Positions 21,072-32,736 of a stretch of DNA of 64,000 nt are shown in pieces. Below the pieces are notes generated by a model that had not been told where the DNA came from, did no database searches, and worked only from the letters and a program-made list of their open reading frames with translations. Source of the stretch: Cliona cf. orientalis (lineage: Eukaryota; Porifera; Demospongiae; Clionaida; Clionaidae); NCBI GenBank assembly GCA_963930775.1, contig OZ005692.1, forward strand, positions 5,690,135-5,754,134, in the 5' to 3' direction. The first letter of the stretch is position 1; each line of letters opens with the position of its first letter. The position numbers and the translations under genes are program-made.

Positions 21072-22470
21072 ATTAGACTAGTGTAAAATAGAGTTTTATA
21101 CCTAGAGTAACTCTAGTCTCGCTAGCCACAACCCTCTTTCCCTCGGATTGTGGGGTGTGGCTTGCGAGATTAGAGTAACTTTGGGACTTTTTTACACCAG
21201 CAAAACCTAGAGTAACTCATGGGAAGATTTTACACCAGCAAAATTGGTGTAAAATCCTGAGTATTGTATTAATTGTATACCAAGCATATTATAAGGGATA
21301 ATTTTACACCAGTTGCCATCACAGATATTATGAGACAGTTGATGTTATGGGATATCCATACTAACAAGGATGGAAGCTTCTGGTTTGGGGGTCATTGTAT
21401 TATACCTAAATACCTACCTGCAAAGTTGGATTTCCTATCTAGCTACCTTATTTTGATACGGGATTTCGTAGTAGCTAGAACATGATTTTCGGTTTTTGGT
21501 GTATGAACTTTGCAAATTTGCACATCAAATTACTTAGATATTTTTTGTCATCAACACCCAAATCTCACTTTAAGAATGCCAATTGGCTAGGACATCAATC
21601 TTAAATTAAACACCTCATGATAACTGCCTTTATATATCAGTGGGAAGGGAAGGTGGTGTCTCATAATAGGGACAGGTGTCCCATATCACCAAACAATTTA
21701 TAAGAATATTTATAAGGTAGTCCTTAAAAAAACCCACATAAAATACTCCTAAAATAACTGTGTAAAAGCAGTCAGTAGTGTCTCACATCTAAGTCTTGTA
21801 CTCTATGCATAATATATCCTTCTCATAGTCATCTTCTTTCAACCAATTCACAATGGCACGAACAATCGTTCACATGGTGAGTACCATTCTATTATCACGA
21901 GTGTGCCTGATGAGGAACTCTAACTCACATACACAGTGAGCCCCACCTACCATTCTATTAGCACGAGCGCGAAGTAGCTATCGCGGCTGCAGGATAGCCC
22001 CACCCACCAAGTGCGTGCACTTCAGCCACACCAACAGCAAGCGAGGATTCAGAATGCACTTCCGAGTCTGGTACAAGGGAGCATTTTATACCAGGTCAAA
22101 GTTCACACTTAAAAGTTTTAGCAGAGTATGGATGTGCATGCATTCTTATTATTATGGGAGAATTTTAAGTGAGGTCAAAGGCCACATATAAATCTTTGCT
22201 CTAGTTACTGTTAGCCATGGCATCAGTATTACATGGCATGATTTTATACCTGTGGTGGCAACTGGTGTAAAATCGTCCCTTATATATATATAAGTTATAT
22301 GGGAGAATTTTATATAAGTAAGCCCCTTAATTTTGATGTGGTGTAAAATCCTCCCTTATAATATGCTTGGCATACAATAAAATACTCAGAATTTTACACT
22401 AATTTTGCTGGTGTAAAATCGTCCCATGAGTTACTCTAGGTATAAAATAGAGTTTAGAGTAACTCATGGG
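21072..22470. mobile_element. 1.4-kb foldback element
   Basis: Left arm (about 21072-21320) and right arm (about 22240-22470) are inverted copies over roughly 130-200 bp: CCTAGAGTAACTCATGGGA, TTTTACACCAGCAAAATT and CCAAGCATATTATAAGGGA occur in both. The middle contains repeated TACCATTCTATTA.CACGAG motifs and no recognisable gene. The left arm carries the hairpin insertion at 21113-21171. Confidence 0.7.
21113..21171. mobile_element. 59-bp hairpin element, 9-bp TSD
   Basis: CTAGTCTCGCTAGCCACA and the inverted TGTGGCTTGCGAGATT form an imperfect hairpin. AGAGTAACT flanks it at 21104-21112 and 21172-21180. The target is the arm of the surrounding foldback element. Confidence 0.75.
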
Positions 22471-22816
22471 AAACCAGAGACCAGAAACCAATATATCCAT
22501 CCTAGAGCTGGCTTTTTCAACCACACGCTGCCATGGCTCTGACCACACAATGTCATAATAAATATTGTAGCTTTCACCTTGTGAGTGTTCCAAAACATTA
22601 AAATATACCTTTTAATGTGTAATCTTACAAGTAAAGGAAACTGTTTGTTTATCCAATATGAGGTACGCTCATAAGGAAAACCACTACGCATGGACACATA
22701 ATAACTTCTGTAGTAATTAATATCATACTTCTTGATGATTATAATAAACCCTTTGATATACGCCTTTTGTAGCATGTTTGTTTAAAACCAAAATCAAGAC
22801 AATATAGCCAGTTGTC

Positions 22817-24628
22817 ATGATGTGTCCCAGATTTTTACTTATATTTAGTAGCTTGCTATTGAGATTCTGCAGTGCTCAGACTAGCTATCAAAGCTATGAC
22901 TTCAACCGTGATAATCTTGGTGCACAGCAATGTCCCACATGGTTGTATCGTGATGAAAAGAGTGAAAAATGCCGATGTTTCAACAATAGATTCAAATGTA
23001 CTGATGATGGAATTTATTTAAAGGCAGGCAACTGTGCAACATATGACAATTACACTGGAATAGTATCCTATGCCCACTGTCCTTACCTCATACAATCTGA
23101 TGGCCTCAATATGACAAAGTTTGATGAACAAAAAGAAGTTTGGTACATTTTGCTACCAGAGAACGTGTCTGAACTAAATGATTACTTTTGTGGAACAATG
23201 GACAGAAGAGGTAGAGTGTGCAGTAAGTGCAAAGACGGCTTTGGGCCAGGAGTGATGTCTATTGGCTTTCAAATACAATGCTCCAAATGTATAGGTGTTT
23301 GGTATGGGATACCACTTTACCTGTTTCTGGAGCTGTTTCCAATCACCATCTTTTACTTCATCCTTCTCATATTCCAGATCAACATCACCTCAGCACCTAT
23401 GACTGGCTACATCATGTATAGCCAATTGATTATCTTTGCCATTGATCATATGTTTTCTGAAGATATGACTATTTTAGCTGGACTTGTACTATCACTTAGT
23501 AGGTCGTGTAAACTTTTTGTTAAGGTTATCCTCACAATTTACGACATTTGGAATCTTCGCTTCTTTGGCTACTTAATTCCCCCATTTTGCATTAGCGGTA
23601 GGCTGAAGCCCATCCATACTGCTTTCCTTGGCTATGTCTCTGTCTTCTATCCTTTGTGCCTGATATTTCTTACTTGGGCTTGTGTTGAGCTACATGATCG
23701 TGACTTCAGACCAATAGTGTGGCTATGGAAACCATTTCGTAGATGCATAGTTTGTCTGAGGAGAGGGTGGAACACACAGAGTGACATCATAGAAGTCTTT
23801 GCTTCCTTCTTTCTCCTCTCGTTCACTAAATGCTTGTATCAAGTAATCCTCTTAATGACTAATCAAAGAGTTAGATATAAAGACCTCCATGGTGTACAGT
23901 ATATTCCAACCAATGCCATTAGTCTTGACTTAAGTATGATATTTGGAAGCACTGAACATCTTATATTTGCCATACCAGCACTAGTATTATCTTGCATCTT
24001 CAATATTTTACCGACACTACTTCTACTATTTTATCCCTTTCGACTGTTTAGAGCTTGCTTGACCAAATGCAAACTGAATGGACTTGCCTTATACACTTTT
24101 GTTGAAAAGTTCTATGGTTGTTACAGGAATGGTCTTGATGGTGGAAAGGACATGAGAAGTTTTGCTGGTCTTTACTTTGTCTTAAGGATGATCTTGATTG
24201 TTACGAAACCATTAGGAGATTTGTTAATGATATCTAACTTTGATCCCTTCTACAGCAGAAATATTATTTTCACAGTTGCTTTGGTGCTCATTAGTGTGTG
24301 CCGGCCTTACAAGCAGATGTATATGAATATGTTGGACACCTTGCTACTAGCTCATCTAGGACTACTATGTCACCTATTTTCATCTTATCCAGGGTTCGAA
24401 ATTCAAGCTAACTTTGTGTACACTACCAGTGCAATATTATTGATGCCTTTTGCCGTCTTTGTGGTACTAATTTTGGCGAACATTTTTCAGCAAATAATGA
24501 AAACTCATGCTTTTAAAGCATCTATCAATAAATCCAAACGAATAAAAGCAGTATTTTCCTGCAGCAATCCGGTACGTGCACTTGTTGAGCCCACTACAAC
24601 AGGCAACAGTTACGGAACAATTCATTGA
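22817..24628 (+). CDS. short Cys-rich multi-span membrane protein, intact
   Basis: A single open exon of 603 codons. Residues 1-20 are a signal peptide ending in Ser-Ala; 21-158 are an ectodomain with paired cysteines (CRC, CSKC at 135-138, CSKC at 155-158) and N-glycosylation sites NYT, NMT and NVS. From about 162 there are eight to ten hydrophobic segments, with a conserved CRPYKQMYMNMLDTLLL near the end and a short basic tail. The order of Cys-rich knot, first span, TGYIMYSQ block and later RPY/LLE-type block matches the long beta-helix proteins in this cluster, so it is a family member without the beta-helix. A receptor or channel role is possible but unproven. The gene is intronless with no lesions. 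Confidence 0.75.
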   Translation: MMCPRFLLIFSSLLLRFCSAQTSYQSYDFNRDNLGAQQCPTWLYRDEKSEKCRCFNNRFKCTDDGIYLKAGNCATYDNYTGIVSYAHCPYLIQSDGLNMTKFDEQKEVWYILLPENVSELNDYFCGTMDRRGRVCSKCKDGFGPGVMSIGFQIQCSKCIGVWYGIPLYLFLELFPITIFYFILLIFQINITSAPMTGYIMYSQLIIFAIDHMFSEDMTILAGLVLSLSRSCKLFVKVILTIYDIWNLRFFGYLIPPFCISGRLKPIHTAFLGYVSVFYPLCLIFLTWACVELHDRDFRPIVWLWKPFRRCIVCLRRGWNTQSDIIEVFASFFLLSFTKCLYQVILLMTNQRVRYKDLHGVQYIPTNAISLDLSMIFGSTEHLIFAIPALVLSCIFNILPTLLLLFYPFRLFRACLTKCKLNGLALYTFVEKFYGCYRNGLDGGKDMRSFAGLYFVLRMILIVTKPLGDLLMISNFDPFYSRNIIFTVALVLISVCRPYKQMYMNMLDTLLLAHLGLLCHLFSSYPGFEIQANFVYTTSAILLMPFAVFVVLILANIFQQIMKTHAFKASINKSKRIKAVFSCSNPVRALVEPTTTGNSYGTIH

Positions 24629-25032
24629 CATTAATTTTAAATTGTTTGGTTACTATACATCTACCTGGGTATAGAGATTGGAATAAGAATTAGGATAATC
24701 TCATATAGTATAGATTAGATATTAAAGGTAGACCAGGCATATTCATCTCCACATCCATGCCAAATTAACTTTTGAACTCATAGTCACATTATTATTTCTA
24801 ACTCATGCAGTTCATCTAAGAAATCATAATAATTATTATGTCTGATTAGCAGGAGATATTCTTTAATTAGTCACAGACATTTGTACAATTAACATATCAC
24901 ACTATTGACTTACAAGTTATCTGCTTTTAAGTTTGCCGCATTACATTATGTTATAGTTAATAGACCCTTACTAGTGCTATATGGAATATAATGCACGATT
25001 GCATTATTCCAAATAGCGTTAGTAGCAGTGTG
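24629..25032. other. AT-rich intergenic stretch
   Basis: Nothing recognisable between the intact gene and the 3' end of the inverted pseudogene. Confidence 0.4.
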
Positions 25033-28000
25033 TTAACTGGTTTGTATCCCTGCTATTGTAATAGTACTATTGACCTCGGCTAGTTCCTGCAAGGTATTTG
25101 CAACTTTTGGTGAAGGGTTAGGTCTAGATATTGCTATTTGCTTTCCTCGAGCTATTTTTAGTTTTGATAATGTACCAACTGCATATAATATTATGTGATA
25201 AGCTATAACAAACAAAACCAATAGAATCACAAATGTGACAGAGACATATGCAAAAATCCTTTTCATACTGATGTCGTCAGAAAATACCACAAGAGTGAAG
25301 ACAATGAGATTAATAATCAGCACAGTTTCAAGCAAATCCACTGGCCACTTTGGCATAGGTCAGCCTTAAAAGTAAAAAAAACATCATAATGGATAATAAT
25401 TGAGTGTTGGGATGAGTGTTTGCAGTTAAGATGGAAATACATGTCAGCAAAACTCATTCAAGGAGTAATAGGCCAGTCCAATAACGATGTCTATCATTGA
25501 ATGGTGCTTGGTACATTTGTATGAATAAATTCAGCTTCTGATTATTGGTCCACTTCAGTATACATATCTTTGGCAATCAAATGACCCACTGCCAAGAGAA
25601 AATCATTATTTTATAAAAAGTAGTATGAAGATAGCTATGAATATGAACAATGGAATGTGTCTTCCTTCTAAATAGTCCACATTCCCATCTAGAAATCACA
25701 CAGATTTCTCATGGGAGCCAGCTGGTGTTACAGTTATGATGGTTGATGGTGTCAATAAAAGAAGAGCCGTTTATAAGAAGTGTATGTACCAGTAATATTA
25801 TTATGAATACAACATAAGCATAGCCAATATTGCAATTGGTTTCTTATTCCCAATAAAATGAGAGAAACAAATGGAATGTCTACTGACAATAATAATACCA
25901 AAGAGAATGGAAATAATGTACAATGGAAATAAAAGATAAACCCATTGATTGTTCCCACAGCTACAATAAAATTCATATCCATGATTGAGATAACCAGCCC
26001 TAGAGCAGCAAGTAGTGATCCCAATATTATTGCTATGAATGACAATGGCCAGATGTCTGGACATTTGCTTGCCTTCTAAAGAAATATTGCAAGTTGCTGA
26101 GCAAGTGCTACAAGGAGACTGTTGAGATGCACCGTAAAGCTCTTCCAGCTTCAGTGTTCAGGTTGATGTGTGTTTCACCTAGGCAGCAATCAAATGGACA
26201 AAAATTATCAACCTTATAAATAGTTCCGTTTATCTCATTGGTGGTTTCTGGATTAATCCAAACATTATATTTCCTCTCAATAAATGGTTCAGGCTGCATG
26301 TCACAGCTTGATATAGATCAAAGGATCACAGATGCATTCACAACTTGTCCCATTGTTTGTTGTATTGGGTTGAAAACCAACTGGGCAAGTACACAGTAAA
26401 CTTTAATAATCGAGATGGGTCTGCATCTCCATATGGGCGATCAGCATACACTTTCAAGACATCGGATTCATCAGAAGAAACACAGAGGTGCACCAGTAAG
26501 CTGAAGACTGTGCCTTCTACCTAGACTGCACCATACCTTGCATTGAAGAAAGGTAGGCTAAAATTTTACCACTAACTGGAGCTCCTATTTGATCAACAGT
26601 GGCAAATTAAAGGGTAAATGGTTGTCCCTTTTGTATTTCTTTTGTAAGCAGGGTTTCATCTAGCGGGGGCGGGGGGGGGGGTGGGGGGAAGCTCCCAAAG
26701 GAAAAAGAGAAAGAAGAAAAAAGGAAAGAAGAGAGAGAGAGAAAGAAAAAAAAGGAAGAGAGGTGGGGGAAGGGAAGTAGCTATTTTTTGCATTAGGTGC
26801 AATTGATCAGTAATTCCTTATAGTTAATATACTAGATAAAACCACGTAATACCGCAGTAACATCCCAAAACACATGGTTAAGGGGGGAGGGGACAGGGAA
26901 CACGGTGTGTGTAACTGCCACACCCACTTCTCCCCCAAATTTTTTTTCTGGATGAAACCCTGGTAAGGGTCCTCAGGCTATATATAATTCAGTGAACCCT
27001 GGTCACAAAAGCAGACCTTCATAGGGTAAAATAAAATAATACTGTTCGCATCAGAACCATTGATGTTGCTTGCAATATGCAGGTATGTCAGTCCATCACT
27101 AAATTGTTCATTCATAGCCTCACTAGATGTAGTATTTCCTACTGAAGGAGGTCTATACCTGTCTAATAGTCCTCCAAAAAGATCTGCTCCTGAATATCTA
27201 GCAGTATTCTTGTATACCATAATGCTTTCTTTTACGGTACTTGGAATGGTTGATATAACAATGTGAAGATCATACATACCAACAAAGCACCTTATACCAT
27301 ACTTGTGTAATCATCAACATAGCTTGCTGCCCAACGGTCTGCAGAATTCTCTATTTATGCAACAGAGCTACTGGATATGAGAGAACCATTCTTGAAGCCC
27401 CTTTCAGGTAAATTCCACCTCCAAGTTTAGCACTATTATTTGCTAACATAAGTGAATAATTATTCTTGCACATATCACATGGTTCTAGCTTCATGTAAGA
27501 ATGGATTGTCCTCTACCCTTCTAAAGTGCATCATTGCTAATTAGGTTGCACTGACCTTCCCTGATAATCAGGCTACTATAGTACAGGTGCATGCCCCCTC
27601 CAGTTGTTGTTCCAGTATTTATTATTGATAATTATAACACCAGCTTGTGTATTATTTGTTGTGACCATGGTAAGGCTCTCTACAGCGAAGATTGCACAGC
27701 CATATAATAGTACTGTTGAGCACAAAAAGGGGTGTTTCCTTTTTGAATTATCAGGTGACGCAAAGATTACTGCACCTCCTCCATCTCCATAAGGCATAGC
27801 GGCTAAGCCTTCACATGTGACAGTGAGTCACTGTCTGTGGTTATACAATGTGAGAACATTGATTGTATTGTAAGTCAGTAGTGACCTTCGGTTATCTACT
27901 AGCTTGGTGGTACCAACAAATTCCACACTGCTATCGTACACAGCCAGAGCTGCTAGACTTATTCTACTGTCAATAATGGATAGACTGTTGACTGTAATAA

Positions 28001-28511
28001 AGCTCTGATGAACAATAGATACAGTCACTCCCTTAAAAGAAGAGCTCACTATGTTTGCAGCCATTATTTCACTTAGCATAAGTGCTGTATTGCTACTATT
28101 CTCACTAATCAAGATGGAGTCCAACAATTCAAAATGACAATTGAATGGTTTCCACATGCAATGAATTCTAATCCACTGATAACAATTGTATTCACCTCAA
28201 TGAAATGAATATTTGTACGTATATTATTTGCATAGAATTTTAGTTGCTGAAGACTCGAGCTCATAGGAGTAGAATTTTAACATAGAGATGTTGTACGCTG
28301 AGAGATTAGATTCCAGATTGTGATTTCCTGGCTGAAACATTAAGGTTGTACTAGATTCAAGGTAATAAGTACTATTCATAGATATCTCGGAAAGTATGAG
28401 ACATGATGAATCCTGACAGGAGCATAGCTAGTGCATCATCTGATGGGATGATACACACTCCACAGCACATAGCAGCATACAGAGCAGAGCTACTGGCCAT
28501 TCAAATCGAGA
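25033..28511 (-). pseudogene. inverted beta-helix/multi-span pseudogene
   Basis: Minus-strand homology to the 28828-32541 gene is nearly end to end. The start (MSRFEWPVALLC, 28511) is followed by a frameshift. Beta-helix pieces lie at 28157-27576, the NTARYSGADLFGGLLDR block at 27230, the CPVGFQPNTTNNGTSCEC motif near 26370, the membrane region at 26064-25400 with an internal deletion, and the last part (KWPVDLLETVLIINLI) at 25356-25033. Many stops and frameshifts, plus a transposon at 26649-26962, make it non-functional. It stands head-to-head with the plus-strand copy, the two starts being about 320 bp apart. Confidence 0.8.
26649..26962. mobile_element. hAT-like MITE with GTAAG TSD
   Basis: CAGGGTTTCATCTAG and the inverted CTGGATGAAACCCTG bound it; GTAAG flanks both ends (26644-26648, 26963-26967). 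The interior is G-rich at both ends with a GA-rich run (about 26700-26765). It interrupts the minus-strand pseudogene. Confidence 0.85.
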
Positions 28512-28827
28512 CATAATTGAATTGCCAATACAATATACAGGCTGGCCAGAACTTTCTTGGCACAAAAAAGTACTCCACTAATTTAATAGTAGCTACATGT
28601 CAATTGAATAAGACAGCATTTCCTTTTAGTAGGTACTGAATGAAATTCATGGCATGTATACTTACGTATCAAACAGGAAGTAATTGGCCTAGGTTGTATT
28701 ACAATAGCTTTACTTGGGGGAGTGGCAGTCAAATTCAAAAGATAGCCTATTGAAGGTTAGTAAGCAAGTCACTATTGTAGTCCAGCTGCAGCATCTTTAA
28801 ACCTGTTCACAGCATACAGCACAAGTC
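28512..28827. other. short head-to-head intergenic region
   Basis: Lies between the divergent start codons of two paralogues. It could contain a bidirectional promoter. No clear TATA box or inverted symmetry is visible, so the two promoters have probably diverged. Confidence 0.4.
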
Positions 28828-31800
28828 ATGTCTTCATTTGTGCACTGGCCAGTACTACTCTGTGTAGTATTATGTGCTGTGAAGTGTCACCTTCACTGTA
28901 TCATCCCTTCATCTGATGCACCGTGCCCTTGCCAGGAATCATGTCTCACACTTTCTGAGATAGCTGCAAATACAACTGAATACCTTGACTCCAATAATAT
29001 GACCTTGATATTGCAACCAGGAAATCATAGTCTCGATTCCAGTCTGACAGTATCAAATATCTCTGTGTTCAAACTCTATTCTGATGACTTACTGACAATA
29101 AGGATTATATGCAACCAATTCGCTAGCTTCTACTTCTTTGAGGTGAGTGTGATAGAGATAATTGGGTTAGAATTTATTGCTTGTGGAATAAACTCAATCA
29201 TCAGGAATGGCAAGTTTACCCTACAAGACTCAGTCTTGATCAGTGAGAATGGAAGTAGTACAGTACTTGTACTGAATGAAACAGCAGCTGCAAATATTAT
29301 CAACTGCTCCTTTGAGGGAGCAGCTGTGTCTATTGTCAGACAGAGCTTCGCCACAATTAATGATATCTCCATATCTGACAACAGAGCAAATGTGGCAGCC
29401 CTTACAGTATACAACGGTCAAGTAGTATTTGATGGTTCAACCATATTTATGAATAATCAAGGTGGCGGTACATTGTTAACTTACAATTCTACTGTTCAGC
29501 TTATGGGCAGTACCATTTTTTCAAATTGTTCAAATTCGAACAATGATCCATACTTGACAGTGCCTTTTGTCGTGGGAGGAGGAGGAGCAATAAGTTCCTA
29601 TTTAAGTCACCTGACATTCCAAGGTTATACTACTTTTACTAATAACACAGCTAAATATGGTGGTGCCATATGTGCCATAGAGAGTGTTATCTTGTTCACA
29701 ACAAACAGTAGCCATCCGTCAGAATCTAATTCTACAGTTTCTGACCTTGGAACTGTACTAAATAGTATTCAAAATAATGTTGCAACTAAAAATGGAGGAG
29801 GTATCTATCTTTACCGTAGCACTATGGTAGTCAGAAATACTGATTACCAAATCATTACCAACAATGCTTATAGGAAGGGTGGAGGAATTTTTTTAGTATA
29901 CTCTGATATCAAGATAGAAGTGAAAGATGAAAAAGCTGCATCTTTAATTCTAACTAGAAACAGAGCTCAGCTTGGAGGAGGTTTCTACCTGGAAGGAAGT
30001 TCTCGACTACAAATGCATATCACCAATGTTTCCATCAGACTGATAGAAAATTCTGCAGACTTCGGAGCAGCAATCTTTGTTGATGACAATACTAAATATA
30101 GCACATGAGTCTTGCCACTGCTGTCAGCTCAACACCAGAGTCAGAATGCTTTTTTGGAATACACAATTCTGATATTATATACTACATGTATGCTACAGTA
30201 GCACCTGTCCGGGCTGAAAGCATAGTTACAGCTTCAAACAACACTGCTAGATATTCAGGATCAGGTTTATTCGGAGGACTGCTTGATAGATGCACACCAT
30301 TGTCAATAGATGAAGTCATCACTACAGCGGCTATCAATGGAATATATGGTAATGGACTGGCTAACTTTCTAGCCATAAGTAACATCAATTCAAACAGCAT
30401 TACATCAGCTCCGGTAAGAGTCTGCTTTTGCACACAGGACTTGCCTAATTGCAGCCTGAAGTCCCCAACGAAAGAGGTACAGAAGGGGCAACCCTTCACT
30501 CTATCAGTAACTGCTATTGACCAAGTAGGAGCACCTGTCAGAGCTAACATTTTAACCTATCTTTCTTCAACACAAGGAAATTTAGGAAAGGGAGATAATA
30601 TACAGCTGGCTGATGGATGTACCAATCTTACTTTTACTGTGTTTTCATTTGGTGACTCGGAAACTTTAAACCTATATGCTGATGGTCCATGTAGAGATGC
30701 TGATTTATCACGACTAAATATGACCATAGACTTTTCTCTATGTACTTGCCCAATTGGTTTTTAGCTCAATACTACAAACAATGGGACAAGTTGTGAATGC
30801 ATCTGTGACCCACTAATCTATCCCGAATACATCTTGAGCTGTAGCATACAACCTGAACCATTAATTGAAAGGAAGACCAATTCTTGGATCAATCCATTAA
30901 CTGACAGTGAAACTAATGAAACTATCTATGCTATCAGTCGCATTTGTCCTTTTCGTTACTGCCTAGGACAAACTAGAATCAATCTGAACACTCAAGAAGG
31001 ACTAACGGCACAGTGCATACCAGGTCGTAATGGAACACTCTGTGGTACATGCTCAACAAATTATAGCTTTGCAGTGAGCGGTAAGCGATGTGTACAATGT
31101 CCAGATTTATGGCCATTGTTGTTCATAGTCATAGTAGCAGGAGCATTACTCGCTGGCCTTGGGATAGTAGTTTCAATTATGGCTATGAACTTCACAGTTG
31201 CAGTGGGGACCATCAATGGATTTATCTTTTATGTGAACATAATTGATGTGTATGATATGGTGTTTTTGCCATTTACCAAACCAAATTTCCCAGAGCTCAT
31301 AATTGTGTGGCTTAACCTTGACCCAGGCATAGATGTGTGTTTTTTTCCTAGCTACAATGCTTATCACCTCGCGTGGATTCGCCTTTTGTTTCCACTTTAT
31401 ATTATTTTTATTGTAATTGTCATCATCGTAATAAGTAACAACTCAGTACGTTTCTCCACTGTTATTGGAAAACGGAATCCAATTGCGGTATTGGCCACAC
31501 TAATTTTACTCTCCTATGCAAATTTCCTTGAAACAGCCCTATTGATATTGACCCCTTCGACCGTGATCACCATATCATCAGCAGGATCCCAAGAGGATGT
31601 GGTATGGCTTCTGGATGGAGACATCAAGTACCTTGATAGAACACACATTCCTTTATTCTTAGTTGCACTCTTGATACTTATTCTTGCAATTGCTTACAAG
31701 ATTATGATTTTCTCTTGGCAGTGGGTCATTCGATTGCCAAAGTTATGGATACTGAAGTGGACCAATAATCAAAAGCTGAACTCATTCATACAGACATACC

Positions 31801-32541
31801 AAGCACCATTCAATGATAGACATCGTTATTGGACTGGCTTGTTGCTTCTCCTACGATTGCTATTGACACTAATCATTCTTAAGTTTCACTGCAAGCAGGG
31901 ATCCAAACAGCTCCATTATAGCTATGATCTTGAGTTTAGGCATACTATTTTTGTTGAGACTGACCTATGCAAAGAACCTGTATAAAAAGTGGCCAGTGGA
32001 TCTACTAGAAACTGTGCTGATATTCAATCTCTTTGCCCTTGCAACATTAGCATACACTTATGATGATGATCGCACAAGAAGGATTCTTGCCTATATATCA
32101 GTTTCCTTTACATCTGTTTTGCTCCTGGTTGTTATGGCTTATCATATATATAAGTATATTCTTGTCAGTGTCTTTCCCAAATTGAAAAGAGAAAAGTATA
32201 CTCTTCAATCGAATGATCATCGAAATACCACAGCACTACGTACACCAGGTGATGTCATCTATAGCCACGACCGTTTTCTTGAAAACGTAGGAAGCATTGA
32301 AACACCAAATGCAAGTAATGAACCAACATCACTAAAGCGAAATCAGAAACAGAAGCCCAAGATGCTCCAAGAAATTACACACTCTGTCATTTCTCTTTCA
32401 GATATCAGGGATGAATATCAACCTGAACCACAAGTTATAGTTGGAGAAAGCACCTTTGAAGCCCCATATCTGAAAGAAGTGGCTGAAACAGATAGCAATG
32501 ACAGTGATAGACATACAGGCACTCGGCCCATATTGTCATGA
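28828..32541 (+). pseudogene. long beta-helix/multi-span membrane protein gene with three lesions
   Basis: An intronless gene of about 1,238 codons. A signal peptide comes first, then a right-handed beta-helix-like ectodomain whose repeats (FTNNTAKYGGAI, NGGGIYLYRS, KGGGIFLV, LGGGFYLEGS) carry the GGA[IVL] and FxxN motifs of chlamydial Pmp repeats. Next are an NNTARYSGSGLFGGLLDRC block, CTCPIGF plus NGTSCECICD, a Cys knot (GTLCGTC...CVQC) and seven to nine membrane spans. The tail is hydrophilic and Ser/Glu-rich. Lesions: a 1-nt frameshift at about 30104, an in-frame TAG at 30762-30764 (after CPIGF), and an extra 4 nt near 31871-31880 (the copy at 60490 lacks them). Everything else is open, so it is a very young pseudogene, a null allele or an assembly error. 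Confidence 0.75.
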
Positions 32542-32565
32542 AGACTGTAATAATAATTATTATTA

Positions 32566-32734
32566 CCGCATTTATGCTAATAGAATGCAAGCAAAAAAAT
32601 AATTACAATTTTAAATTTCGCATGATTTTCTGGTAAAGGTTGTCACACGCTCCATTAAGGTACACTATGAAAAATCCTAGAACGCGAATTTTCTTGCGCT
32701 AATTAGATCATGCGTTTTATTAGCATAAACACGG
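32566..32734. mobile_element. CCGTA-type MITE, 169 bp, TA TSD
   Basis: CCGCATTTATGCTAATAGAA and the inverted TTATTAGCATAAACACGG, flanked by TA at 32564-32565 and 32735-32736. The paralogous block at 61150-61190 lacks it. Confidence 0.8.
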
Positions 32735-32736
32735 TA

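Noticed and set aside
22439-22450. TATAAAAT in the foldback arm as the TATA box of the 22817 gene.
   Set aside because: It lies about 370 bp upstream and is part of a repeat arm present twice; no evidence ties it to transcription.
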